DNA of 64,000 bases from Flaviramulus multivorans (GCF_021728415.1 NZ_JAKKDV010000005.1:124001-188000), one strand, 5' to 3'. Positions 26,057 to 35,361 are shown, numbered from the stretch's first letter. Translations and numbers: made by a program. Notes: generated from the letters alone by a model not told the origin.

Positions 26057-26554
26057 CTATGCGATTTTTAAATATTTTTTTGATACAAAATCAAATGTAA
26101 AATACATGACACCTGCATAAAAGAAATCACCAATTAAAGAATTTCTAAAAAATGGAATAGCCAAAGTATAGCATTCTATTAAACCATCAATGGTTTTAGG
26201 ATAGGCTAAAAACCAAACCCCTAAGTTAGTGATTATAAAAAAGCTTATGCTTGATAATAATATAGTAGTGATGCTAACTTTTTTCGATTTTAAGCCAATG
26301 AAACCTACTAGAATAAAAGCCAAATACACAAAAATTGAAATCGTGTAAAGCCCTAAAAATAAATCAGAAATAAACATCGCCAACAAGGGTACTAAAAAAG
26401 CAAATCTTTTATCAGTAAAGTAAACTCCAGAAAAGAGAGCCATTGCTGTTATCGGTGTAAAATTCGGCATATGAGGAAATAGACGAATTATAGCCGCAAC
26501 CAAAATAAATAAAATTATAACTATTTGTTTTTTATTAAATAAAGAGCTCATCAT
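26057..26554 (-). CDS. DUF6580 membrane protein, ECF-transporter S-component-like
   Basis: 165 residues from ATG at 26554 (or 26551). An upstream ATG at 26572 lies inside a TACTTTTG -7 box (26570-26577, minus strand), so the shorter start is preferred. Five or six hydrophobic helices are visible, with the loop RLFPHMPNFTPITAMALFSG and LLAMFISDLFLGLY, the layout of substrate-binding S components of ECF transporters. It is divergent from a cobalamin riboswitch and btuB-like gene, so cobalamin or a precursor is a reasonable substrate guess. No ECF ATPase gene is nearby. Confidence 0.8.
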   Translation of the reverse strand: MMSSLFNKKQIVIILFILVAAIIRLFPHMPNFTPITAMALFSGVYFTDKRFAFLVPLLAMFISDLFLGLYTISIFVYLAFILVGFIGLKSKKVSITTILLSSISFFIITNLGVWFLAYPKTIDGLIECYTLAIPFFRNSLIGDFFYAGVMYFTFDFVSKKYLKIA

Positions 26555-26636
26555 TAATTTTTTATACTTCAAAAGTAATATTAATTGTAATAAGATTAAA
26601 ATTTAAGAATAGATTTTTACTTTTGCACTGAAATTT

Positions 26637-26822
26637 GGTTTTATCTACTTCACGTGGATGAATTAAAAGGGAATCTGGTGTAAATCCAGAACTGTTCCCG
26701 CAACTGTAAGTTTATGCTGAATTTATTTCAGTACCTCATGAGAGAGGATGTTATTAACTGCAATACCACTGGCACTGTGCTGGGAAGGTTTAATAACATA
26801 AAATGAGTCAGGAGACCTGCCA
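26637..26822 (+). promoter_or_regulatory. Cobalamin (AdoCbl) riboswitch controlling the BtuB-like receptor
   Basis: All core blocks are readable in order: AAAAGGGAATCTGGTG, the GTAAATCCAGAACTGTTCCC block, CGCAACTGTAA, the B12-box region CCACTGG...TGGGAAGG, and the closing GAGTCAGGAGACCTGCC. A -7 box TACTTTTG lies at 26618-26625 just before it. Downstream a small hairpin (AAACTTT / AAAGTTT, 26842-26862) lies between aptamer and start codon and could be part of the expression platform. High cobalamin should switch the receptor off. Confidence 0.95.
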
Positions 26823-26905
26823 TTTTCAAAACAAATAAGTTAAACTTTCGGGATAAAAGTTTGCGTATGATAATCCATGCGATTCTCGATTAATTATTAA
26901 TTAAA

Positions 26906-28777
26906 ATGAACAAAAAAACAAAAGTTTTTGGTGTCCTATGTTTAGGATTATCAACGGTTGGTTTTGCTCAAAAGCAAGCAGATTCAACTAAAGTAGAGCA
27001 ACTGGATGAAGTTGTTATTACCGATTCGCGTTTTGAATTAAAGCGCGAAAACTCCGGTAAGACGGTTATTAAGATTTCAAATAAAGAAATTGAAAATAGC
27101 CAAGGCAGAACTATTTCAGAATTGATAAATACCAAAAGCGGTATTGAAATTAATGGGAATCGGAGTGCTGAAGGCAACAATTTAGGGTATTATGTAAGGG
27201 GTGGAAATAACAGACAAGTTTTAATTTTAATTGATGGCATTCAAGTTAACGATGCATCAGGAGTTGCGAACGATTTTGATTTACGCTTAATAGATTTAAA
27301 CACTATTGAATCTATTGAAATTATTAAGGGAGCAGCAAGTACGTTGTATGGAAACGCAGCAGCAACAGCAGTAATTAATATTACTACTAAAAAATCATCT
27401 AAAGACGAAATTTCAGCAAGTTTTTTAACTGTTGTGGGTACAAACCAAACTCAAGATGATTTAAATTATAACGGCTCCAGTTTTACAAATAATGTGTCTG
27501 TAAGCGGAACGTCAAATAAATTCAATTATTTGGCAAGTTTTGGAAACCGTTTTGTGGACGGGTTATCGGCAGCAAAATCTGAAAACCCAGAGAAAGATGC
27601 TTTTTCAAGATATAATACTAACATAAAGTTGGGTTATCAAATTAACAAGACTGTTGAAATTACCACTTTTGCTAGTTACGACAAGTTTAAAACAGATATT
27701 GATGGATTTCCTGCGCCTGCTTACACTTTTGCAGATACTAACGACAAGTACACTTCAGAACAAACACGATTTGGAATTGCTCCAAAGTTTAATTATCAAA
27801 ATGGAGTTTTTCAAGTAAATACAGCTTTTACCAAAATAAACAGAGAAACCATTTCGGACTTTAGTACTATACATGAAGCCGAAAGTATCGTAATTGATGC
27901 GTTTAACAAATACACGTTTAACAACAAATTTTATACTATTGTTGGGGTTAATTATGGTGATTACAAAAGTTTATTTGCTCAAGAAGAATCATTTACAAAT
28001 ACCGACCCTTATTTAAATGTAGTGTACGTATCAGATTTTGGCTTAAACTTGAATGCGGGAACACGTTTGAACAACCATAGCGAGTATGGTTCGCATTTGG
28101 TTTATAGTTTAAATCCGTCATATAATATAAAAGTGAAAGATGGATATGCAAAGGCTTTCGGTTCGTATGCCACATCATTTATAGCACCAAATTTGTCACA
28201 ATTGTTTGGTTTTTTTGGTCCAAATCCTGACTTAAAACCTGAAGAAAACACAACTATTGAAGGCGGTTTAGAGTTTAATACTAAAGACGGATTTCGATTA
28301 AGTGGCGTATTTTTTAATAGAAAAGAAGAGCATACTATTATTTATAGCACCATGTATGAAAACGCATTGGATGAGGCTTCAGTTCAAGGTTTTGAATTAG
28401 AAGCTGAATTTAACGTTGGAAAAGATTTGGCAATAAATTCAAATTATACATTTACTGAATTGAAGGATGGTGTAAGGTTGAGAGTACCAAAGCATAAAGT
28501 AAATACGAGTATTGGATATAGTTTTTCTGAGAATACATTTGCATCTTTTAACTATCAATTTGTTGGAAGTAGAACGGATTTAGACTTATCCACTTTTCAA
28601 AATGTTGAGCTAGAGTCTTTTTCATTATTTGATTTATACTTTAGCCAGAAATTGATAAAAAATAAAGTGAAGTTATTTACGAGTATAACTAATGTTTTTA
28701 ACGAGGATTATTTTGAAATATTGGGCTACACTACTAAAGGAAGGAATGTAAACATAGGGCTTAATATAAGTTTATAG
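26906..28777 (+). CDS. btuB: BtuB-like TonB-dependent cobalamin receptor
   Basis: 623 residues. Signal peptide to about 21 (VGFAQ), TonB box region and plug (about 30-150; LDEVVITDSRF, GYYVRGGNNRQVLILIDGIQVND, IEIIKGAASTLYGNAAATAVINI) and barrel ending VNIGLNISL. The size and short N-terminus fit BtuB or other vitamin receptors rather than SusC. The cobalamin riboswitch directly before it assigns the ligand with good confidence: uptake of vitamin B12 or other corrinoids across the outer membrane. Confidence 0.93.
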   Translation: MNKKTKVFGVLCLGLSTVGFAQKQADSTKVEQLDEVVITDSRFELKRENSGKTVIKISNKEIENSQGRTISELINTKSGIEINGNRSAEGNNLGYYVRGGNNRQVLILIDGIQVNDASGVANDFDLRLIDLNTIESIEIIKGAASTLYGNAAATAVINITTKKSSKDEISASFLTVVGTNQTQDDLNYNGSSFTNNVSVSGTSNKFNYLASFGNRFVDGLSAAKSENPEKDAFSRYNTNIKLGYQINKTVEITTFASYDKFKTDIDGFPAPAYTFADTNDKYTSEQTRFGIAPKFNYQNGVFQVNTAFTKINRETISDFSTIHEAESIVIDAFNKYTFNNKFYTIVGVNYGDYKSLFAQEESFTNTDPYLNVVYVSDFGLNLNAGTRLNNHSEYGSHLVYSLNPSYNIKVKDGYAKAFGSYATSFIAPNLSQLFGFFGPNPDLKPEENTTIEGGLEFNTKDGFRLSGVFFNRKEEHTIIYSTMYENALDEASVQGFELEAEFNVGKDLAINSNYTFTELKDGVRLRVPKHKVNTSIGYSFSENTFASFNYQFVGSRTDLDLSTFQNVELESFSLFDLYFSQKLIKNKVKLFTSITNVFNEDYFEILGYTTKGRNVNIGLNISL

Positions 28778-28781
28778 GAAT

Positions 28782-28817
28782 AAAAAAGCTCCTCGTTTTA
28801 AAGCGAGGAGCTTTTTT
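28782..28817. terminator. Bidirectional terminator between btuB and the S41 gene
   Basis: Stem AAAAAAGCTCCTCG / CGAGGAGCTTTTTT around a TTTTAAAG loop, shared by the two convergent genes. Confidence 0.92.
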
Positions 28818-28820
28818 ATT

Positions 28821-30254
28821 TTAGTCGATAATTAATCCTCCTTCATGAGGATTAAACTCGTTACTATCTTTTAATATTTTAAGTGACCTTTCAGCTTTAA
28901 ATTTTATAATTTCAAACTTACCAGTTGAGCTTTCAATATCTGCAAGTGCTAATGCGAGCATAGGCTCATTTAAATCACCTAAAACACCATAGTTTCCCGG
29001 TCTTTCTTCGTATTCAAAACCAAAAGAAGGCACTAAACCAGTACTAGGTACAGATTCATCATTTTTATTGACACCATTAGCAACCAAAGGTTGCATAGCA
29101 TATGTATGACTTGGATTTGCACCTTGTTTTTCAAAATTTGGTGAATCATAGAGTGTTCTGGATGCTTGTGTTTTTCCAGTTGTATTGGTTCCTATTTGTA
29201 TAACTTCAATATAAGGGATTAATCCATTTATTAGACCTTCGCTGGCTGAAGCACTTCTGCCTGTTGTGAGTACATATAATTTGCTCAGATTTAAACTATT
29301 AATGGCATTGCCGTTTTGCAACTGAGTTTCAAACAAATAATCTGTATTCTCAGATTGAAAATTTTCGTTGAAAATAAGTTTTTCAAAAACTTCTCCTGAA
29401 AATTGACCAGTAATCATGCTTGCTAAATAGGTAGTCGTTGTTACTGAACCACCTGGGTTATATCTTAAGTCTAACACCAAATGCTGTACATTATTAGATT
29501 TGAAATCGCCAAAAACCGTATTTAAGGCATTTTCAGAACCAGCTGTAAAGCCGTTGTACATTAAATAACCAACATTTTCGCCACCAACATTAAAAATTTG
29601 CGTTTGATAAATAGGGTTTTCAGTATATACTGTTTTGGTTAAGCTAATAGTTTCTCCAGTTGGTACAATAGAGTCATCATTGGTTTCAGGTGTGCCATTG
29701 TCATCAAAAACACCAATGTTTATAGTGTATGATTCTTGGTTTAATAGCTGAGAAAAGTTGTTTTCGTTGAGAATAGTTCCATCAATACCATAAAAAATAT
29801 CTCCGCGCTCAACACCATTTGAATCTGCACTGGAATTAGGAAGTACCAACCTAACAACCCCTATAACTTCTGTGGTACTATTAGGTGCATAGAACAATGT
29901 AAATTCCATGCCATTTACAGTAGAAGTTCCCTGAAACTGTTGTTCTAAAGCAATATAATCATCAACAATCCAACTAAATCTATCTACGGTTTGTCGTTCA
30001 TGTATTAAACTTTCAAACAAATCAAACGGGTTTGAATAGCTATTTAAATAATCAGCATATTCAGCATTACTTGAAAATCTATCATCTGCAAGATTAGGAA
30101 TTTCAGCCTTATATAAATAGAATACATTCATCCCTTTCCAAATAAAATCATTTATTTCGCTGGCGGTAATAAGGTTGTCGTCATTATCTTGAAAACAGCT
30201 AATAGTTGAGAACGACACTATCAGTATTAGAAATAGGGCTTTTAAATTTTTCAT
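28821..30254 (-). CDS. S41 family C-terminal processing peptidase lipoprotein
   Basis: 477 residues. Lipobox STISC with Cys at 20. A PDZ-like segment (about 140-215; LVLPNSSADSNGVERGDIFYGIDG) precedes the S41 protease core (about 225-400; HLVLDLRYNPGG). Catalytic Ser is expected in GRSASASEG near residue 338 and Lys in TTGKTQ near 361; both are present. It is a periplasm- or surface-exposed Ser-Lys protease. It is divergent from an ECF sigma gene, which may or may not control it. Confidence 0.92.
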   Translation of the reverse strand: MKNLKALFLILIVSFSTISCFQDNDDNLITASEINDFIWKGMNVFYLYKAEIPNLADDRFSSNAEYADYLNSYSNPFDLFESLIHERQTVDRFSWIVDDYIALEQQFQGTSTVNGMEFTLFYAPNSTTEVIGVVRLVLPNSSADSNGVERGDIFYGIDGTILNENNFSQLLNQESYTINIGVFDDNGTPETNDDSIVPTGETISLTKTVYTENPIYQTQIFNVGGENVGYLMYNGFTAGSENALNTVFGDFKSNNVQHLVLDLRYNPGGSVTTTTYLASMITGQFSGEVFEKLIFNENFQSENTDYLFETQLQNGNAINSLNLSKLYVLTTGRSASASEGLINGLIPYIEVIQIGTNTTGKTQASRTLYDSPNFEKQGANPSHTYAMQPLVANGVNKNDESVPSTGLVPSFGFEYEERPGNYGVLGDLNEPMLALALADIESSTGKFEIIKFKAERSLKILKDSNEFNPHEGGLIID

Positions 30255-30402
30255 GGCAATTCTTTTATTATAAGTAGTCTATAAAACCCTAAATTTACTT
30301 ACATTATTGTGGAATAAAAAATATTTGTAACAAATTTGATTCTTATTCGTCGTAATATCAAATAGCCTAAATAAAGCTTTTTTTGACTAAACCAAACCAA
30401 AA

Positions 30403-30912
30403 ATGACTCAAGCGGAGTTTTTAAATATTGTAATGCCTTTTAAAGATAAAGTATTTCGTCTTGCAAAACGATTACTGGTATCTACTGAAGAGGCTGAGGA
30501 TGCTACGCAGGAAGTTCTTTTAAAATTATGGAATAATAAAAAGAAGATACAAGAGTATAAAAATGTAGAGGCTTTTTCTATGACAATGACAAAGAATTTT
30601 TGTTTTGATAAGTTAAAATCTAAACAAGCACAAAATTTAAAAATTGTACATAGCAATTATGAAGACAATAACACATCGTTACAAAAGCAAATTGAAATAA
30701 GCGATAGCGTAAGTTGGGTAGCAAAAATTATTGAAGATTTGCCCGAACAACAAAAATTGATTATTCAATTACGAGATATAGAAGAATATGACCTTGATGA
30801 GATTGCTAAAATGTTAGATATGAATAATACAGCAGTAAGAGTAAATTTATCAAGAGCCAGAAAAACAATAAGAGAAAAATTAACTAATACACATAGTTAT
30901 GGTATTAAATAG
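30403..30912 (+). CDS. ECF-family RNA polymerase sigma factor (second)
   Basis: 169 residues. Region 2 is VFRLAKRLLVSTEEAEDATQEVLLKLW (about 15-43) and region 4 LPEQQKLIIQLRDIEEYDLDEIAKMLDMNNTAVRVNLSRARKTI (about 112-158). It overlaps the next gene by 14 bases, indicating coupling to a small membrane protein that may be its anti-sigma factor. Two DUF4252 genes complete the operon. Confidence 0.92.
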   Translation: MTQAEFLNIVMPFKDKVFRLAKRLLVSTEEAEDATQEVLLKLWNNKKKIQEYKNVEAFSMTMTKNFCFDKLKSKQAQNLKIVHSNYEDNNTSLQKQIEISDSVSWVAKIIEDLPEQQKLIIQLRDIEEYDLDEIAKMLDMNNTAVRVNLSRARKTIREKLTNTHSYGIK

Positions 30913-31369
30913 CATAGAAAAATTACTAGAAAAGTACGAAAACGGTGAAACATCCCTTAAAGAAGAACAAGTGTTGAAAAACTATTTTTCCAGCGACACA
31001 GTTGCGCCACATTTAGAAATGTATAAACCTATGTTTGACTATTTTTTGGTAAGCCAACAAGAGCAATTTACTAAAGACGTTCCATTAAAAACTAAGACAA
31101 TTTTTAATTATAAATGGATTTCTGTCGCAGCAGTAGCGGTTCTTATGCTAGGGTTTTATTTCAGTAACTCATTCGGTAATGAATTAGGTACTTATGATGA
31201 CCCAGAATTAGCTTTCAACGAGTTTTCAAAATCTATGGAAATGATTTCACAAAGCTTCAATAAAGGCGCTTCAACCGTAGGATATTTAGATGAAGTAAAT
31301 AAGGGAACTTCAACACTTGGGTATCTTAACGAAATTGAAAACTCAACGAGTATAATTTTTAAAAAATAA
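30899..31369 (+). CDS. Small single-pass membrane protein, candidate anti-sigma factor
   Basis: 156 residues. The N-terminal part (1-70; IEKLLEKYENGETSLKEEQVLKNYF) resembles the cytoplasmic part of Bacteroidetes anti-sigma proteins. One membrane helix spans about 73-90. The short outer part ends with a 13-residue tandem repeat: GASTVGYLDEVNK at 123-135 and GTSTLGYLNEIEN at 136-148. Position and topology suggest that it restrains the sigma factor encoded just before; no FecR domain is present. Confidence 0.8.
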   Translation: MVLNSIEKLLEKYENGETSLKEEQVLKNYFSSDTVAPHLEMYKPMFDYFLVSQQEQFTKDVPLKTKTIFNYKWISVAAVAVLMLGFYFSNSFGNELGTYDDPELAFNEFSKSMEMISQSFNKGASTVGYLDEVNKGTSTLGYLNEIENSTSIIFKK

Positions 31370-31417
31370 TCAGTTAAAAACACAATGAAGAATTTAAATA
31401 ACTTAAAAACAAGAACA

Positions 31418-31978
31418 ATGAAAAATAAATTAATAGTATTCGTAATGGCCATTATGTTATTACCATTAACTGGAATGGCTCAAGGTGATATTTTTGATAA
31501 ATATAGCGACAACGCCGATGTTACCTATGTAAACATTAAGCCTAAAATGTTTCAAATGATTGCAAAAATCGGGGTTAGTACTGATGATCCTGAAGCACAG
31601 GCGTACATGGATATGGTAAAAAGTATTACCAGTTTTAAAACGATTGTAACAGATAATAAAACTATATCAACAGATATTGCAAAGTGGGTAAAATCTCGTT
31701 CTAGTTCTTTAGAAGAATTAATGGAAGTTAAAGATGATGGTACTACTGTTAAATTTTATGTGAAAGAAGGTAAAGACGCAGACCACGTAAAAGAGCTTTT
31801 AATTTTTGTAAATGGCATTGATAAAGTGATGAAAGAAAGTGTTGAGATTAATGGTCAACAAAGACGTATTGAAACCGTTGTATTATCGATGACTGGTAAC
31901 ATTGATTTAAACGAAATATCTAAGCTTACTCAAAAAATGAACATCCCTGGCGGTAAGCATTTAGAGAAGAAAAACTAA
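31418..31978 (+). CDS. DUF4252 protein, secreted
   Basis: 186 residues from ATG at 31418; this start gives a clean signal peptide (MKNKLIVFVMAIMLLPLTGMAQ), whereas the in-frame ATG at 31385 adds 11 polar residues. The body matches DUF4252 (DIFDKYSDNADVTYVNIKPKMF, ELMEVKDDGTTVKFYVKEG). The family is Bacteroidetes-specific, of unknown function. It is followed 16 bases later by a second DUF4252 gene. Confidence 0.87.
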   Translation: MKNKLIVFVMAIMLLPLTGMAQGDIFDKYSDNADVTYVNIKPKMFQMIAKIGVSTDDPEAQAYMDMVKSITSFKTIVTDNKTISTDIAKWVKSRSSSLEELMEVKDDGTTVKFYVKEGKDADHVKELLIFVNGIDKVMKESVEINGQQRRIETVVLSMTGNIDLNEISKLTQKMNIPGGKHLEKKN

Positions 31979-31994
31979 TAAGAAAACATCAATC

Positions 31995-32537
31995 ATGCTA
32001 CGAACAATCAAATATACTTTATGCACACTATTTGCCACAGTTATTTTAACTAGCTGTGGTGATGGTGTAAGTCTGCAACGTTATTATGTAGATAACCAAG
32101 AAGCTAAAAACTTTATAACTCAAGATTTACCTATTTCAATGATTAAGATTGATAAATCTAACTTTTCAGAAGAACAACATGAAGCTTACGAGTCTGTTAA
32201 TAAGTTAAATTTTCTAGGTTATAAGTCTAATGAAACAGACATAGCAACTTATAATGCTGAAATTTCAAAAGTAAAAGCCATTTTAAGTGATAGCAAGTAT
32301 AACGACTTAATGGAATTTAGCGATAAAGGAAATAAAGTTATAGTAAAGTATGTTGGTGATGAAGACGAAGCAGATGAAGTAGTTATTTTTGGTAGCGCAA
32401 AAGATATGGGTTTTGGTATTGTTAGAATTTTAGGAAATGATATGAATCCAGAAAAAATGGTTACTTTAATAAGTGCTTTACAAAATGCTAATGTTGAAGA
32501 ATCACAAGTTCAAGATATTATGAATTTCTTTAAGTAA
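31995..32537 (+). CDS. DUF4252 lipoprotein
   Basis: 180 residues. Lipobox LTSC gives a lipid-linked Cys near residue 21. The rest parallels the preceding DUF4252 protein (LQRYYVDNQEAKNFITQDLPISM, DLMEFSDKGNKVIVKYVGDEDEADEVVIFG) and appears to be its paralogue. It is the last gene of the sigma operon, and a terminator follows. Confidence 0.85.
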   Translation: MLRTIKYTLCTLFATVILTSCGDGVSLQRYYVDNQEAKNFITQDLPISMIKIDKSNFSEEQHEAYESVNKLNFLGYKSNETDIATYNAEISKVKAILSDSKYNDLMEFSDKGNKVIVKYVGDEDEADEVVIFGSAKDMGFGIVRILGNDMNPEKMVTLISALQNANVEESQVQDIMNFFK

Positions 32538-32553
32538 TTTATAGTAATGTTAA

Positions 32554-32587
32554 TAAAAAAAAGCTTCCTTAATGGAAGCTTTTTTTG
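32554..32587. terminator. Terminator after the DUF4252 operon
   Basis: Stem AAGCTTCC / GGAAGCTT around a TTAAT loop with A7 and T7 tails. It overlaps the 3' end of the small gene on the other strand (32569-32781). Confidence 0.88.
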
Positions 32588-32781
32588 TTTGTATTATTAC
32601 CGTCTTTTATATCTTCTTTAGATTTAGAATTTGTGTAAAATAGGTTAATGATGATTGCAAAAAACAATAGAGTAAGAATGGTTAAAACAACAAAATTATC
32701 CAGAATATCAAGTATTCCAAAGATGAAAATGCCTCCACCCATTAAACCAGAAAGTATTAAAGATTGTTGGTTGTTTAACAT
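32569..32781 (-). CDS. Small two-helix membrane protein
   Basis: 70 residues, not recognised. Hydrophobic helices lie at about 8-25 and 30-48, followed by a polar charged tail (NSKSKEDIKDGNNTNKKS). It starts 8 bases after the purB stop on the same strand, a spacing that supports a real, co-transcribed gene. Its 3' end runs into the terminator hairpin. Confidence 0.6.
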   Translation of the reverse strand: MLNNQQSLILSGLMGGGIFIFGILDILDNFVVLTILTLLFFAIIINLFYTNSKSKEDIKDGNNTNKKSFH

Positions 32782-32789
32782 AGCTAGAA

Positions 32790-34133
32790 TTAAATTCCTG
32801 TATAATTACTAGGTGTAATACGTTTTAACTCTTCTTTTATTGTGTTACATACCTCTAAAGTATCAATAAAATTTGAAATTGATTTTTGATTTATTTTTTC
32901 GTTGGTTCTTGTTAGTCCTTTTAAAGCTTCATAAGGATTAGGATACCCTTCTCGACGCAGTATGGTTTGAATAGCTTCAGCAACCACAGCCCAATTATTT
33001 TCTAAATCTTCAGCAAACTTACTTTCATTCAACAACAATTTATCCAATCCTTTTAGTGTAGATTTAAAACCAATTAATGTATGCCCAAAAGGAACGCCTA
33101 CATTACGTAAAACTGTGCTATCTGTTAAATCCCGTTGTAACCTTGATATAGGAAGTTTTGCTGCCAAATGTTCAAAAATGGCATTAGCAATACCTAAATT
33201 GCCTTCACTATTTTCAAAATCAATAGGATTTACTTTATGTGGCATTGCTGAACTTCCAACTTCTCCAGTTTTAATTTTTTGCTTGAAATAATCCATAGAT
33301 ACATAAGTCCAAATATCTCGGTTTAAATCTATGATGATCGTATTAATTCGTTTTAAAGTATCAAACAAAGCAGCCATGTGATCATAATGTTCAATTTGAG
33401 TCGTAGGAAACGAGTGCTGTAAGCCTAATTTTTCTTGCACAAAACTGCTTCCAAAGGCTTTCCAATCTATATTAGGATATGCCACATGATGCGCATTAAA
33501 ATTACCAGTAGCACCACCAAATTTAGCTGCGCTGGGTATGTCATTTAATAAGTTAAATTGCTCTTCTAAACGAACTACAAAAACTTCAATCTCTTTACCA
33601 AGACGAGTAGGAGAAGCGGGCTGACCATGGGTTCTAGCTAGCATTGATATAGCTGCCCAATCTTTCGATAAATCTTTTAATTTATTTAATACAATTTGAT
33701 ATTCAGGTACATAAATATTATTCATGGCTTCCTTAATGCTTAAAGGAATTGCTGTATTATTTATGTCTTGCGAGGTTAACCCAAAGTGAATAAATTCTTT
33801 GTATTGAGATAATCCTAATGCGTCAAATTTTTCTTTTATAAAATATTCAACCGCTTTTACATCATGGTTAGTAACACTTTCAATCTTTTTAATACTTAAT
33901 GCATCTTCCGTAGAAAAGTCATTATATATTTTTCTTAAATCATTAAAAATAGCATTGTCTACGGATTTAAGTTGAGGTAAGGGTATTTCGCAAAGCGCAA
34001 TAAAGTATTCTACTTCAACTAAAACTCGATATTTTATTAAAGCTTCTTCAGAAAAATAAGGAGCTAATTCGCTTACTTTACTTCTATATCTTCCATCAAT
34101 AGGAGAAATGGCATTTAATGCAGACAATGACAT
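32790..34133 (-). CDS. purB: Adenylosuccinate lyase
   Basis: 447 residues, fumarase/aspartase superfamily. It cleaves SAICAR and adenylosuccinate in purine synthesis. Visible motifs: LSALNAISPIDGRYRSKV at the start, TSQDINNTA, ARTHGQPASPT and the signature GSSAMPHKVNPIDFE. Length is normal for the E. coli-type enzyme. A TATCTTTG -7 box lies at 34157-34164 on the minus strand, suiting a start about 15 bases before the ATG. Confidence 0.97.
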   Translation of the reverse strand: MSLSALNAISPIDGRYRSKVSELAPYFSEEALIKYRVLVEVEYFIALCEIPLPQLKSVDNAIFNDLRKIYNDFSTEDALSIKKIESVTNHDVKAVEYFIKEKFDALGLSQYKEFIHFGLTSQDINNTAIPLSIKEAMNNIYVPEYQIVLNKLKDLSKDWAAISMLARTHGQPASPTRLGKEIEVFVVRLEEQFNLLNDIPSAAKFGGATGNFNAHHVAYPNIDWKAFGSSFVQEKLGLQHSFPTTQIEHYDHMAALFDTLKRINTIIIDLNRDIWTYVSMDYFKQKIKTGEVGSSAMPHKVNPIDFENSEGNLGIANAIFEHLAAKLPISRLQRDLTDSTVLRNVGVPFGHTLIGFKSTLKGLDKLLLNESKFAEDLENNWAVVAEAIQTILRREGYPNPYEALKGLTRTNEKINQKSISNFIDTLEVCNTIKEELKRITPSNYTGI

Positions 34134-34202
34134 ATTACTGTGGTTTTTTGAAGTTGCAAAGATAGCAAAGAAAGTTAGAAGAGCGAAGTTAGGAGAGCGA
34201 AG

Positions 34203-34781
34203 TTATGCTTGTTTTTTACTTTTCTTAATTTTTTGCAATGTTCGTTTTGCTCTAGCCTTAAAACCAGCACTTTCTTTTTGAAAATCTTGCTCGAGTATTA
34301 AAACAAGTTCTTGATGAATCCAATTACTATCTTTTCCAAATAGAAAAAGGGTTTCCATAGAGTAGGCTTTAGGCGCAACTTTCTGACCGCTAATCATCCA
34401 GTCAAAGCAAGCTTCAATAATACGTTCTTTATGAACAGAGGTTAGTGTCTTTTTTAAGGGGTTTGGTAGTTTAGAATCGTATTCTTTAGCAATTAATTCA
34501 CAAACCTTTGCCACAGGACGAACAGCCGAATCTAAATGTATTTTTTTTAAGTTAATTGTAAATTGATCTAAGTGAGGTACAATGGCATAAATATATTCTG
34601 AGCAAACAAACTCAAAAACCCACGCGGCTTTACACGACACTTTGTCGTCAACCATAAATAAAATGTCTAAGAGTTTTGGAAACAAACTCATATCCCTTAA
34701 AACTAATTTAGCATTTTTTAATCTATTTTCCCTTGATGCATTTACATAGCTTAAATCTTTATAGAATTCTTCTGTGGTCAT
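34203..34781 (-). CDS. Alpha-helical hypothetical protein upstream of purB
   Basis: 192 residues, all-helical, probably with HEAT/ARM-like repeats (LFPKLLDILFMVDDKVSCKAAWVFEFVC; IVPHLDQFTINLKKIHLDSAVRPVAKVCE). No signal peptide. The tail is basic (RAKRTLQKIKKSKKQ). It is found beside purB on the same strand, 69 bases upstream. Function unknown. A 12-base direct repeat (AGAGCGAAGTTA at 34180-34191 and 34194-34205) overlaps its stop codon. Confidence 0.78.
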   Translation of the reverse strand: MTTEEFYKDLSYVNASRENRLKNAKLVLRDMSLFPKLLDILFMVDDKVSCKAAWVFEFVCSEYIYAIVPHLDQFTINLKKIHLDSAVRPVAKVCELIAKEYDSKLPNPLKKTLTSVHKERIIEACFDWMISGQKVAPKAYSMETLFLFGKDSNWIHQELVLILEQDFQKESAGFKARAKRTLQKIKKSKKQA

Positions 34782-34819
34782 GTAATTTTAACTATTTTTA
34801 AAGTTCTAAAATACACATT

Positions 34820-35293
34820 ATGAAAATCATTAAAAAGATATTGTTACTCTTATTAATTGCGTTTGTGATAGCTCAATTTTTTGGACCAGAAAAAAATCAA
34901 GGAGATTTAGCTTCTATTAATGCTTTTTTAGAAGAAACTAATCCACCAGAAGACGTAAAACTTATTTTAAAAGAAACCTGTTATGACTGTCATAGTGATT
35001 TTACCAGATATCCTTGGTATAATAACATTACACCAGTTAATTTTTGGTTAGCTGATCATATAAAACACGGAAAAAAACACTTTAATGTTTCTAATTGGGA
35101 AGGCAATTCGGTAAAGCGTAAAGACCATAAATTTGAAGAACTTATCGAAATGGTTGAGAATAAAGATATGCCTTTAAAATCGTATACATGGACTCATTCT
35201 GATGCTAAACTTACCGATGAGCAAATTAAATCAGTTGTGGATTGGGCAAAACAAGTGCGCACGAAGTATGCTTTAATGCCAAAACCTGAGTAG
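34820..35293 (+). CDS. Haem-binding domain protein (CxxCH), membrane anchored
   Basis: 157 residues. N-terminal hydrophobic helix (4-21). The haem motif CYDCH is at 54-58, followed by SDFTRYPWYNNITPVNFWLADHIKHGKKHFNVSNW, the signature of the haem-binding domain family PF14376. A Met in NKDMPLKSY near residue 117 could be the distal ligand. It is probably a periplasmic single-haem carrier or sensor. Confidence 0.88.
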   Translation: MKIIKKILLLLLIAFVIAQFFGPEKNQGDLASINAFLEETNPPEDVKLILKETCYDCHSDFTRYPWYNNITPVNFWLADHIKHGKKHFNVSNWEGNSVKRKDHKFEELIEMVENKDMPLKSYTWTHSDAKLTDEQIKSVVDWAKQVRTKYALMPKPE

Positions 35294-35361
35294 GACTCTA
35301 AATCCTAGTTTTATTATTTTTTTGGTGTTTAGTATTTGAATATTGAATTTTATAATTTTTA

